Shown here one piece after another: positions 41,176 to 51,036 of a stretch of 64,000 bases of DNA. Within the stretch, counting starts at the first letter, position 1, and every line of letters starts with the position of its first letter. A program made the translations under genes and the position numbers. The DNA is from Micrasema longulum. Taxonomy: Eukaryota > Arthropoda > Insecta > Trichoptera > Brachycentridae. Location: assembly GCA_022494885.1 (NCBI GenBank), contig JAGVSM010004247.1:124001-188000 (forward strand), read 5' to 3'. The notes beneath the pieces were generated by a model. It saw only the letters and a list, made by a program, of their open reading frames with translations, searched no databases and was not told where the DNA came from.

Positions 41176-42105
41176 ATGTTAAAAACAAATAATAAAAATT
41201 TAAATAATATAATTTATGGTACACAAAAATATTTGATAAATTGATTTCCGAAAGAGATAAGATAATAATAATACACATCAAAAACAGAGATAAAATTGCA
41301 TGAAAAAGAAAATAAATAAGTACTTTTATTTTGAATCAAAGTATTTTCGTCGGTAACCGGTAATTGAATATATTTAGGGAAAAAAATGTTAAAATTATAT
41401 TTTTCATATATAAAATTTAATTTTACATTGTAGATAAACTTGAAGATATGTTTATCTTCCCATCATAATCGAGCCCTGGATAAAGAGCTTGTATAGCTTT
41501 GAAACCGGTCGGTAGAAAAAAAAAATTGGTTAAAAACAAATTGTTTTGTTTTTCATTACGGCGTTATTTAATTTTTTTAATAAAAATATTATGTGTAAAA
41601 CAAATAATCCATTAAATAATCTTATTTTGTATCTGTGTGAGAAATGATCTCCCACTGATTAGGATTATATTTCAGCTAACGCAATCGCAAAGCACATAAG
41701 AGTAATTAACGCCGAGAGCGATTTATACATGTAATAATTATCTTTCGCCCACGTTATTTTTTTCTAATAATTTGTTTGGTTTTGATTACTGGGAAGCGAA
41801 AACTCGAGGTTACCTGGGTACGTATTCTGATAGGAAGTTAAAATATATCATCAATTTTATCTACAAAGTAAAATTAAGTTTTCTGTAAAAAAAAATATTT
41901 GTTGGAATTTTTTTTTCTGAACATGTTTAATTGCTGGTCACCGACGAAGATACTTTGAATTTTCATACAAATATGCACACTTTTGTACATAAATATCGAT
42001 GTTACTTTAAACCGTCTCAGAATATACCGATGAAGATAGCCGTTCATAATCGCGGCCCTGGCATCAGAACGAATGAAATAATAATGTTAATTTAAAACAA
42101 AAAAT
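41176..42105. other. AT-rich stretch around the hammerhead-like motif
   Basis: Apart from the motif at 41.46 kb and the dispersed element end near 42010-42060 (ACCGATGAAGATAGCCG, TTCATAATCGCGGCCCTGG), nothing is recognised. Confidence 0.4.
41455..41545 (+). repeat. Degenerate hammerhead-like repeat end (third subtype)
   Basis: CATAATCGAGCCCTGGATAA is followed by the stem AAGAGCT-TGTAT-AGCTTT, then GAAACCGGTCGGTAG and AAATTGGTTAAAAACAAA. The core CTGGATAA is a mutated CUGANGA. ACCGGTC keeps the palindrome and a GUC-type triplet. The 3' half is repeated inverted at 55650-55725. Confidence 0.4.
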
Positions 42106-42109
42106 CTGG

Positions 42110-42610
42110 GTCTGTTCAGATTAAGTATCCAGTATGGAGGTTGGGCTTTTCCAGAGACCAATATACGTATAATGAGTTAGAAACTAGCTTAAATATTATC
42201 TTCTCCTCATGACCGTCGAAATAAATCCGACCTTCTAGTCCTGTGTAAAATTCTCAACTCACTCTTTGATGCGCCTGAACTACTGAGCTCGATAAAATTA
42301 AATATCCCAACTTGAAACCTCAGACAAAACTGACTCTTTCATTCCGTTAACCATAGAACTAACTAAGGTTTTCATTCCCCTATGCCCAGAATTCGTAGGT
42401 CTGCCAACAAACATACCGGTCTTGATTTCTTTAATAACAAGTTGTCTTCTTTCAAACGATCACTGAATCAAATTCAATTATAAACACCTCTCTCCCGCTT
42501 CCACTCCCACCGAGTCTACTAGATACCATTGTGTCTTTCTACTTTCCTTTATAATAATGTATAAATATGTCCTCAAAAATGCCCATTAGGCGTATGTATG
42601 AATAAATGAA
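42110..42610 (+). mobile_element. CR1-like LINE 3' end, decayed
   Basis: In several frames the plus strand reads RNKSDLLVLCKILNSLFDAP, ELLSSIKLNIPT, SPMPRIRRSANKHTGLDF and KLSSFKRSLNQIQL with a stop. The 3' UTR has CCCATTAGGCGTATGTATG and AATAAATGAAT. Confidence 0.7.
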
Positions 42611-42794
42611 TTAAAGTATTTTATTAATTACGGGCTGAACCGGGCAATGCTTTGCTATTTGCTAGATTTGATGAATAAATAGATTAAATGATAATTATAT
42701 AGATTAAATGAACGCAATCGAAAGTTTGATATCAATAATTATTGTATTTTTTTAAAAAATTTTTTAAAGAAAATATTTGCTTGATTTGATTTAC

Positions 42795-42941
42795 CCAAAT
42801 ATTTAATTTTGAGGGCCATTTTCAACGAGTTGTAAATAACTCACTATTAGAAAATAGAAATCAAGTTGGGGTAGAGTGGGATTCGAATCACAGACCTTTG
42901 GTCCGTGAGTCCGAGACACTAGCCACAGGACCACAACCCAG
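42795..42941 (-). repeat. SINE2 copy
   Basis: The minus strand head is TGGGTTGTGGTCCTGTGG, with the B box GTGATTCGAATCCCACT and the same body as at 37.8 kb. Confidence 0.8.
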
Positions 42942-42964
42942 TTCAAGTTCAGTTAAAATTAACA

Positions 42965-43115
42965 TAGTACAACAGAGATGAAGAACTTTTTAGAGAAGGG
43001 AATGTAGAAGCCTTGGCATCCACAGGGCTTATGACCTTTCATTGGCTGGTTTATGTGGCCACTTTACACACTGTGTGACATTCACCATTCTGCCTGTATA
43101 TCATCATGTAGAATA
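42965..43115 (+). repeat. Family Z repeat
   Basis: It has ACAGAGATGAAGAACTTTT, the core ACAGGGCTTATGACC and CCACTTTACACACTGTGTG. Confidence 0.75.
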
Positions 43116-43424
43116 TGTAATTTAAAAAACATAATAATAAACAGTTAATAATAACAAACAACATTGGTAATACAAAAATTAAAAACAAGAACATTCCACT
43201 ACGAAGGTGAACGGATGTGCAAACATAGATGGAATGGTGAATTGTACTCTGTGCGTTAAGTTAACACGAGCCAACTGTACCTTATAAGCCAAACTTATTA
43301 ATATTCCATTCAGAAAAGGTTAACTTTTATTTACAATTTTATTATGTTTTTTTTTTATTATTTAAGAAGTTTGAGCAGCTTTAATACGTGTCAAAAGGTG
43401 CTACGGAGCCATGGTTCTCGATCA
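43116..43424. other. AT-rich stretch, nothing recognised
   Basis: No motif was found. Confidence 0.4.
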
Positions 43425-43620
43425 ATTCCCTAATGGTGCATAGGGCACTGCATTGGTACACCAATCGCACCATATCTTGATTTTAAAAAAGTTACACGAA
43501 TATAAGATTATCATTCTTACGCTTCGCGTACAAAAAATAATCCTGAAAAAAACCTTTCTGAAATTTAAAAAAAAAAACCTACCAGGTAGAAAATTTTCAA
43601 ACACCCATTAAAAAATCATA
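43425..43620 (-). repeat. SINE1 body without head
   Basis: On the plus strand, AATGGTGCATAGGGCACTGC and GGTACACCAATCGCACCAT are the inverted SINE1 body. The copy fades at about 43620 (AACACCCATT), just before the tRNA head would begin. Confidence 0.7.
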
Positions 43621-43794
43621 ACTCGAAAACTACGTAAAATCGCGGATCATACATGGGGGTGATTCGGATACCCCTCAATATGCGGCACCTACATTTTACC
43701 TTTCGACGTCATGTCTCCGGCCACCCTGTATGTATAATATTAACTAGTAATAGGTACGAGTGTGTTATAAAAATACATATACGCTAAAAGATCT

Positions 43795-44540
43795 ATTTTT
43801 TTTATCAATATTCCTACAGAGATGAGGTAGAATTTTTTTCAAATTCAGGATTATCGATATTCGAGCGTTTACAGGGCTTATGACCTGTCATTGGCTGGGT
43901 TGAGTGGCCACTTTACGTTTTTACAACATTCCCCATTCCGCTTATTAGCGAATATCGACACAGGCAACATTTTGATTCTTGTATATATCTTATTCCCTTA
44001 TTACCTACTCCCCTTCGGGAGAAATCCAGATTTGTGTATGTACAAAAAATACACATACCAAAAAAATAATGTTGTGTAATAAGATCTGGTCAAAATATAA
44101 GTATAAATAAATTGCAGAATCATCTGCAGGCGATTAATAGTACTTAATTTAACTTGGAAGAGTCTTAAATACATAAAATAAAGTAATATGCTAATTAAAA
44201 ATACTTAACTTCAATATCAATACATAGATGGTGCTCCAACACGCTAGTGAATGGTTTCTCATTTTATAAGATATATACAAGAATCAAAATGTTGCCTGTG
44301 TCGATATTCGCTAATAAGCGGAATGGGGGATGTTGTAAAAACGTAAAGTGGCCACTCAACCCAGCCAATGACAGGTCATAAGCCCTGTAAACGCTCGAAT
44401 ATCGATAATCCTGAATTTGAAAAAAAATCTACCTCATCTCTGTAGGAATATTGATAAAAAAAATATATACCTACTCCCCCTCGGGAGAAATCCAGATTTG
44501 TGTATGTACAAAAAATACACATACCAAAAAAATAATGTTG
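43795..44540. mobile_element. 746-bp foldback insertion with ~195-bp arms and 12-bp direct flanks
   Basis: 43799-43992 and 44265-44463 are inverted copies carrying the family Z core (ACAGGGCTTATGACCTG) and AACATTTTGATTCTTG. A 71-bp unit (CCTACTCC...TAATGTTG) follows each arm in direct orientation (44004-44074, 44470-44540). GCTAAAAGATCT flanks the whole (43783-43794, 44541-44552). There is no coding capacity. Confidence 0.8.
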
Positions 44541-44552
44541 GCTAAAAGATCT

Positions 44553-45000
44553 TGTCAATCGAACTGTGCAAAAATGATATCAAATTCAAATGTGATTCAA
44601 ACGTGATTGTTATACGTATACTGATATTACTGATTCTATTTCATTAGGCCAATCAGATTACCATAATATCGTCTACCGAATCGGGCTTCGTTTCGAACAA
44701 TCGATCAATAAACAAAATAACTACTGTCTAACGAGATAGATTTGTCATAGATTTTGCTGTCACAATCAATGACGTATATTATAGTAAAAACAAAATCTCA
44801 TAATATATATTTATAGCACGCACTTTTATCCCTGTAAATTTTTTCGCATATTGCTATCCTACTCCTACAACATAACGTGCCACCCATAAGTAATTAAACC
44901 CCAAAAAAATCTCAAGTCCACAAAAACGTAGAAACAACATTGACTCCATATTTATGTTTAATTTACTGAATAACTGATGTCTTTGACAAAAGTACAAAAT
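44553..45000. other. AT-rich stretch, nothing recognised
   Basis: No motif was found. Confidence 0.4.
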
Positions 45001-45002
45001 TA

Positions 45003-45260
45003 ATGATATACAATGCTTTTATACTTCCACGCTTTGTATATGTATTATTAATATGGTCACAATGTAGTAAACAGATGCAAGAATCAGTACAAAAAACAAT
45101 GAATAAATCACTTAAAGTAACATTTAATTTTAATAAATATACTAGAACCACGGATTTTTATAGAATAACAAAAATGCTCAATCTAGAGGAATTGATCTAC
45201 ACAGAAAACATAAAAATTATATTTAAGATGAAGAATAATAAAATAAAGACAAATATTTAA
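45003..45260 (+). mobile_element. CR1-like LINE ORF2 fragment
   Basis: ATG 45003 opens MIYNAFILPRFVYVLLIWSQ, then SVQKTMNKSLKVTFNFNKYT, FYRITKMLNLEELIYTENI. This is the Y.....P...Y....W......QK...R block found downstream of RT in CR1-like LINEs. It is open for 85 codons. Confidence 0.6.
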
Positions 45261-45304
45261 TTTAATTTTGACTACAATATACATAAAATAAATAATTTAA
45301 CTTA

Positions 45305-45765
45305 TTATTTATTTATTTATTTATTTATTAACGGACATTGTCCATGTATACAATTTATAAGGTTTAAATATTACAATAAAAGAATAGTTTAAAACATTTA
45401 AAGAAAAAAGAAAGAAACATTGACAAACATAAGGGACATCGAGACAAGATCTGGACTATTTATTTAGTGCTCGTTTAAATCGTTGTAAACTTAAACAAAA
45501 AAAGTCCAGATCCTGTCTTGAGTTAACAATACGACAAAGGCGGGTCATTGGAGAATTTAGGCCATAGTTTGTTCTATGCCGATCGATGAACAGTACTTCA
45601 TTGTTTCTCAATCTACGAGTCGGAATATTGAATTTTACTTGTCCCAGTAATGATGGAACATCGATTATACCATTTAGTATGCCGAATATATATATGGAGT
45701 CAATATTAGTTCTACGTTTTTGTAGACTAGAAATATTTAACTTGATTTTCTTAAGTTCAAACTGT
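45305..45765 (-). mobile_element. CR1-like LINE 3' end (family B-like)
   Basis: The minus strand reads SSLQKRRTNIDSIYIFGILN, VPSLLGQVKFNIPTRRLRNN, RHRTNYGLNSPMTRLCRI and RQDLDFFCLSLQRFKRAL, followed by a 3' UTR ending in GGACAATGTCCG and ATTT repeats. Confidence 0.8.
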
Positions 45766-46024
45766 TCCCTATTATGATTAGTAATAATTGTGTCATTGAA
45801 ATAATTATGTTTAAATTAATTCTTTACTTTTTTACAATAAATTTATCTTACTTTTTTAGGTTTATGTAAAATATTCTGTCATTATTACTTCCGAAGTTTA
45901 ATTTTAAATTTAAATTTTAATAGTTATAATTTATCATTAATATAAGATTAAGTTTGTTAATATTTTGATTATTTTGTTGTAATTTTTCTAGTTATTAAAT
46001 TCTATCTTCCTTCTAATTTTACTG

Positions 46025-46835
46025 TAAGTTTCTACTGTAAGTCTACGATGTATGCAATAAAAGCGATTTGCTTATGAATGTTGATAAATCGAAAGTGATG
46101 GTTTTTGAAAGGGACGAAAATATAACTAAATGTGAGATCAGCGTGAACGGAGATATTCTGAATCAGGTAGAAGAATTTGTGTACCTGGGAAGTATGTTTA
46201 CTAGGGACGGAAAGGCCGAGAAAGATATTGAAAGGAGGGTGAGTGCCGGGAACAGGGTGAATGGTGCACTAAAATCTACTTTGGCAAACAAATGTTTATC
46301 GCGGGAGGCTAAACTAGCAGTTCACAACGGAGTTCTAGTTCCAACTCTAATGTATGGGAGCGAAGTATGGAATTGGAAAAAATAATGATTAAAGTAGGTT
46401 GAATGCTGTCGAAATGCGATTCCTCAGGCGAATGTGTGGTAAAACGATGTATGATAGGTGCACAAATGTCGAGATCCGTGAAGTGTGTAAGGGTGAAACA
46501 TCCATAATTGACAGAATCAAGAAAGGGGTGCTGCGTTGGTTTGGACATGTAGAGCGAATGGACAGCGAAAGAACGGCTAAAAGGATCTACGATGCAAATG
46601 TTGATGGATGCACAAAACGAGGAAGACCGAGAAAGACATGGCACGATCAAGTCCATCAAATGCTTGAAGATGGACATGTCAAAAGTAGGAATAATCGGCG
46701 TGCGTACATGAGAAGATGTATGAATGTAGAGGAAGCGAGGTCTGTATGCCAAGATAGAGTGTTATGGCGTTCTATCCTCTCTGCCTACCCCTACGGGGAA
46801 ACGGCGTGATGGTTTGTTGTTGTTGTTGTATAAAT
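46025..46835 (+). mobile_element. RTE-like LINE 3' fragment, best-preserved C-terminus
   Basis: The plus strand reads LLMNVDKSKVMVFERDE, VEEFVYLGSMFTRDGKAEKD, ALKSTLANKCLSREAKLA, VLVPTLMYGSEVWNWKK, a frameshift at about 46383, then MRFLRRMCGKTMYDRC, RWFGHVERMDSERTAKRI, GRPRKTWHDQVHQMLEDG, RRAYMRRCMNVEEARSVC and LSAYPYGETA with the stop at 46807-46809. It ends in (GTT)n. One shift separates two long open segments. Confidence 0.9.
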
Positions 46836-46919
46836 GTAACTTGTTTTTGGCCGGTGTTATCAAGTTTTGGTAGTAGGCCCTAATAAAGGAAAAAAAAAAA
46901 AACTTGCGAACAACCTAGG

Positions 46920-47249
46920 GCCAACAGAAAAAGAAACAGTTTTTTGTATATAGCAATCAATTTTTACAATTCACTTTCTAATGATCTAAAAAATATACAA
47001 AATATGTACGTGCTTAAAAAACACCAAAATAAAACAGTTCTTACAACCCGTGTGACGAGTGATATGTGATGTTTTTTTATTAAATTTTTATTTAAACTAT
47101 TGGGCTGTTATATATAATATCCCCTCATACCAGCACTTTTGCTGATTGGGGATATTTCGTAAAAATAAAATATGTAATATAATGTTATATGTAAAGTTTT
47201 AAAACCTTGTATTTTGTCATAAATAAATAAATAAATAATAAATTATAAT
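46920..47249 (+). mobile_element. CR1-like LINE C-terminus and 3' UTR
   Basis: The plus strand reads FLYIAINFYNSLSNDLKN, then MYVLKKHQNKTVLTTRVT and a stop near 47069. A 3' UTR follows with CCCCTCATACCAGCAC, ending in AATAAATAAATAAATAA. Confidence 0.65.
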
Positions 47250-47580
47250 GTTCCGATTCGCCGGTAGCGAAAAAATTATGCGCTGTTCCTCGATCAGCAC
47301 AGCGCAAACTATGGCTCGCATGCACCAATGTCCCGATTGTGTCGTATTGTAAACTCGAGACAAGATCTGGACGTTTTTGGTGTAAGTCTATAAAGATTTT
47401 AAAAAATCACTAAGATAGACCGGATCTTGTCTTGAGGTAGTAATGTTTTTTTTTTTTCCTAGCTTTAATTTTATTTAGTTGTATTTTATTTTATTAGTGC
47501 CTGTATTTATTACAAGAAATTGTATTTACTATCGTTAGAATGGACTGCATAAGTCCGTCAAATAAATTAATTATTATTTA
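47250..47580 (+). mobile_element. CR1-like LINE 3' end (family B)
   Basis: The plus strand reads ANYGSHAPMSRLCRIVNS, RQDLDVFGVSL and a stop, then a 3' UTR ending GGACTGCATAAGTCCGTC and AATAAATTAA. A near-identical copy follows at 48.1 kb. Confidence 0.8.
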
Positions 47581-47955
47581 AATAAAACACCGATTGAAGT
47601 CTGCTTACTTCAATTCATTAATTATTTTTATAATATTATGTCAAAAAAAATGCACAATCCCTATGCTAACCTTAATTTTTTTAATAATTTTCAACACAAT
47701 ACAAATATGAAGTAACGACCCAGCCTAGCAATTGACTAATAGTTTTCCTTATAATTTTGGTACACGCCAGGTATGATGCGTTAAATTATTATTTCAGTAC
47801 CTAGACTTATATAACTGTAAATAAGGATATTCTGCCAACTTAATCGCTTGTTTGAAAACGTTTTAATAACGCGAAACTATTGTCTGATAATTTGTTCTAA
47901 AAAATAAAATAAGACTCGAATTAGTGCTTGATTTAAGTATTAAGATTATCTAAAT
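47581..47955. other. AT-rich stretch, nothing recognised
   Basis: No motif was found. Confidence 0.4.
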
Positions 47956-47964
47956 TTGTTTCAA

Positions 47965-48085
47965 CAGAGAGGGAAAACATTTTTGAGAGGGGAATATGGA
48001 AGTCTAGGCATTTACAGGGCTTATGACCTGTCATTGGCTAGTTTAAGTGGCCACTTTACACACTGTGTAACATTCACCATTTGTA
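47965..48085 (+). repeat. Family Z repeat
   Basis: It has CAACAGAGAGGGAAAACATT, the core ACAGGGCTTATGACCTG and TTTACACACTGTGTAAC. Confidence 0.75.
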
Positions 48086-48094
48086 AACTGTAAT

Positions 48095-48612
48095 TCACAC
48101 ACACAGCGCAAACTATGGCTTGCATGCACCAATGTCCCGATTGTGTCGTATTGTAAACTCGAGACAAGATCTGGACGTTTTTGGTGTAAGTCTATAAAGA
48201 TTTTAAAAAATCACTAAGATAGACCGGATCTTGTCTTGGGGTAGTGTAGTAATTTTTTTTTATCAATTTAATCCCAGTCAGTGAAGAATTCACTTCCTTC
48301 TCAATCCAATGAAGTACATATTATGAACTTCTGGATTACTTTCTTTCAGCACAAACATGCTAAGGCTACCAGATTTCAGAGAGATCCTTCGGGCAGCTTT
48401 TCTCGTTTGACAATAAGCAAATTTTCCGTGTATGTGGGCACCGCCAAGGAGACTTATGTCCTCAGATGCGGTGTGCGGTATGTGGTGGGCAGGCTGCCCA
48501 AGCTTTAATTTTATTTAGTTGTATTTTATTTTATTAGTACCTGTATTTATTACAAGAAATTGTATTTATTATCGTTAGAATGGACTGCATAAGTCCGTCA
48601 AATAAATAAATT
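48095..48612 (+). mobile_element. CR1-like LINE 3' end (family B), split by a 0.24-kb unknown segment
   Basis: 48100-48240 repeats 47290-47445 almost exactly, and 48505-48610 repeats the rest of the 3' UTR. The intervening 48260-48505 is absent from the sister copy. It encodes a short frame with KATRFQRDPSGSFSR and RCGVRYVVGRLPKL, faintly like a Jockey-type gag zinc-knuckle region in decay. Confidence 0.7.
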
Positions 48613-48686
48613 TAAGTGGAAAAAAAATAAATACTTTAGCTACATTTCATCAATTTTTTTATTGATTTTATAATCTCCATCGTTAT

Positions 48687-49013
48687 CTAGGACTTTTGCC
48701 GTCTTGTTGGTAGACTTTTAATTCCCTTTTCATAAAATTCAGTATCCTTTGAAGAAAAATATGCTTCTAGGTGAATTCGAACATCATCGGCATTTTCTAT
48801 TTTTTTAGTCTTCAGGTAGTGTTTCATGGACCGGAATAAATAAAAATCGTATGGTGCCATGTCTGGGGAATAGGGGATGTGGTAAAACGTCCCAGTTTGG
48901 CTGCCTTATTTTTTCTCGGGTTAATCTTGCTGCATGCGGCCGGGCATTATCATGTTGCAATATTACCCCTTTTCTGTTGTCCCGACCCGGTCAACAGAAA
49001 AGGGGTAATATTG
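48687..49013 (-). pseudogene. Mariner transposase C-terminal third, frameshifted
   Basis: The minus strand reads DNRKGVILQHDNARPHAARL (second catalytic Asp in HDNARPH), TREKIRQPNWDVLPHPLF, then after a one-base shift PDMAPYDFYLFRSMKHYLKT (third Asp in PDMAPYDF), ENADDVRIHLEAYFSSKD and LPTRRQKS with the TAG stop at 48687-48689. HDN and PDMAPYD with this spacing define the DD34D mariner catalytic core. The N-terminal two thirds are missing. At the break (48959-49013) the sequence folds back on itself. Confidence 0.9.
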
Positions 49014-49299
49014 ATGGGAAAAAAAAATTAAAAATATGTAAAATAAACTATCAGAAAAAACATAATAAAAGATTCGGACAACCTTTTTTGAAGATGTCCA
49101 AAATATCACCATCAACAACCGAATATGAATTAAAAATAAAAAATATTTTCTTGAATGAATGTTACAAATATTCCGAAAGGGTTTATAAACTAATTCCAAA
49201 GTGTTTGGTTTTTTCATGGGAAAAATAAAATCAAATATTAGCCTAAATGAATAAAAACGGGTTGTCTATCTTTATTAATTTATTTATTTATGCTTTATA

Positions 49300-49864
49300 A
49301 AGTTAGTTCATAACATTTTGAGAACTAATATAAAATTTTAATAACCTTACAATTTTTTTATCAAAATTTCTCCATAACATATTTTTTCAAATTAATTTTA
49401 AATATTTAATTTTTTTATTTCTTAAGGTGACTCATTGTACAGCTTCAATCCCTTGTACAATGAGTTTTGAGATTCTGTTTTTCTCCTCATTGGTAATCTT
49501 ATCTTTTTTTACCCCTTGTTTCATACGTATGACATTGTTGGTTAAATTTCATTATTGTTTTTATTTTATTCATCCCCTTAATTATTTTATGCATAAAAAT
49601 TGCCACATTATATTTAATTTGTTGCTTTACTGTGAGCGAGCCAATTTCTTTGTGCATTATTTCTACATTAGAATAGATATTTCTTTTGAGTATAATCCTC
49701 ATTGCTTTATTTTGAAGAATTTTTATATTGTGAATTTCTCCTTGATTACATAAAAAAAGAATGGAAGAACAGTACTTTATGTGTGGACATATTGTTTTAT
49801 ATAAAAGAACACTACTTTTTAAATCTATTACATTTCGTAATCTTCCTATAAATGAAATTTGCAA
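49300..49864 (-). mobile_element. CR1-like LINE ORF2 C-terminal fragment
   Basis: The minus strand reads SFIGRLRNVIDLKSSVLLYK, CPHIKYCSSILFLCNQGEIH, LQNKAMRIILKRNIYSNV and IGSLTVKQQIKYNVAIFM. In another frame it ends with YKGLKLYNESP. 49014-49230 on the plus strand is open but not recognised. Confidence 0.7.
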
Positions 49865-50540
49865 TGAGGTAATTATTTATTTAATGGCAATATTGATGTA
49901 GCAAACAAGTGAATGATAAAATATTTGTACAAGTTGACAAAACAAGACAGAGATGATAGCGGATGACTCCAGCTATCGCCAAAATCCATTCTGGTGTATG
50001 ACTTCATGGAAATCAGACCCATTTAGCTATATAATCGAGATAAGTCTGTATTCACAAGGCGAACTGCGTGTTAAATATAAAAAATAAGGCTAGGCGGATC
50101 AAAAGTGCAAAGGTAGGTGTCCATTGTTTCGTGTTTATTTATTTATTCATTTTATTGAAACCAACACAGTCGTAATTCAACAATATGTAGGTGCACATAA
50201 ATGATACACAAATACGAAGACGAAATCAAAACAAAGCATTCATATTTGCGAACGTAAACGAGGTCTTCTTAAACGGAGAAATATATTTGCATCTTACGGC
50301 TTGATGCTCTTGTATGTTAATAGGGCAGCATCTAGCCAGTCTAGCCACTGCATCCAGCCGCTCGTTTTTAAAACTGACAGTTATGTCGGAATTTAATTCG
50401 ACTTCAAAATTTACTTATTTCTCTCTCATATTTTTAATAGGTTTTTGAAGAAGAAGTACCAACCCCAAAACGATTAAAAATTCAAATAAATTGTAATTAA
50501 AGAAAAAATTGCACGGCGTGACAATTTTTTTGTCGCGGAA
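49865..50540. other. Unassigned stretch
   Basis: No motif was seen. Some words near 50290 (TGATGCTCTTGTATGTTA) resemble 11010 (GGATGCTCTTATATGTTA), hinting at another dispersed repeat. Confidence 0.35.
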
Positions 50541-50621
50541 ATAGAGAAAGACCAAATACTTAAGATGGACATGTCAAAAGCCGGAATAATCGGCGCGTGT
50601 ACAGGAGAAATTGTATTAATT
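50541..50621 (+). mobile_element. RTE-like LINE fragment, left part of an interrupted copy
   Basis: GAAAGACCAAATACTTAAG and GGACATGTCAAAAGCCGG, then AATAATCGGCGCGTGTAC match the RTE family coding for DGHVKSRNNRRAC. It continues at 54920 after the 4.3-kb LINE. Confidence 0.75.
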
Positions 50622-51036
50622 TTTTATTTTTTTTATTTTTTTTTTATTTTTTTTTTCTTTCTGTTGACGTCCATGGGGCTTTTACATTATACATACTATA
50701 TAATAAGAAAAAGTTACACACTAAACATAGTTAACATTTTTTCAAGTATAAAAATTAAATAAAAATATTATTAAGATTTAAAAATAAAGTTACATAGTTA
50801 ACATAATACACTATTAAGACATAATACATACATTATATTATGTTTATAATATAAGGCATATCAGGATTCAAATAAAACATAATTATATTATTTATTTTTT
50901 ATTTTTTTTACACCGGTAAACTAAACTTTAAAGTGAAGTTATTTAAAATGTTGAAAACTGAAAAGGGTTTTATAAACTAAAAATATAAAACATAACACGG
51001 GCCAAATTTTAAGCATACATAAATACGATCGAGGAT

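Noticed and set aside
46309..46752. 147-codon minus-strand frame
   Set aside because: It is antisense to the RTE-like ORF; similar shadows occur at other RTE copies.
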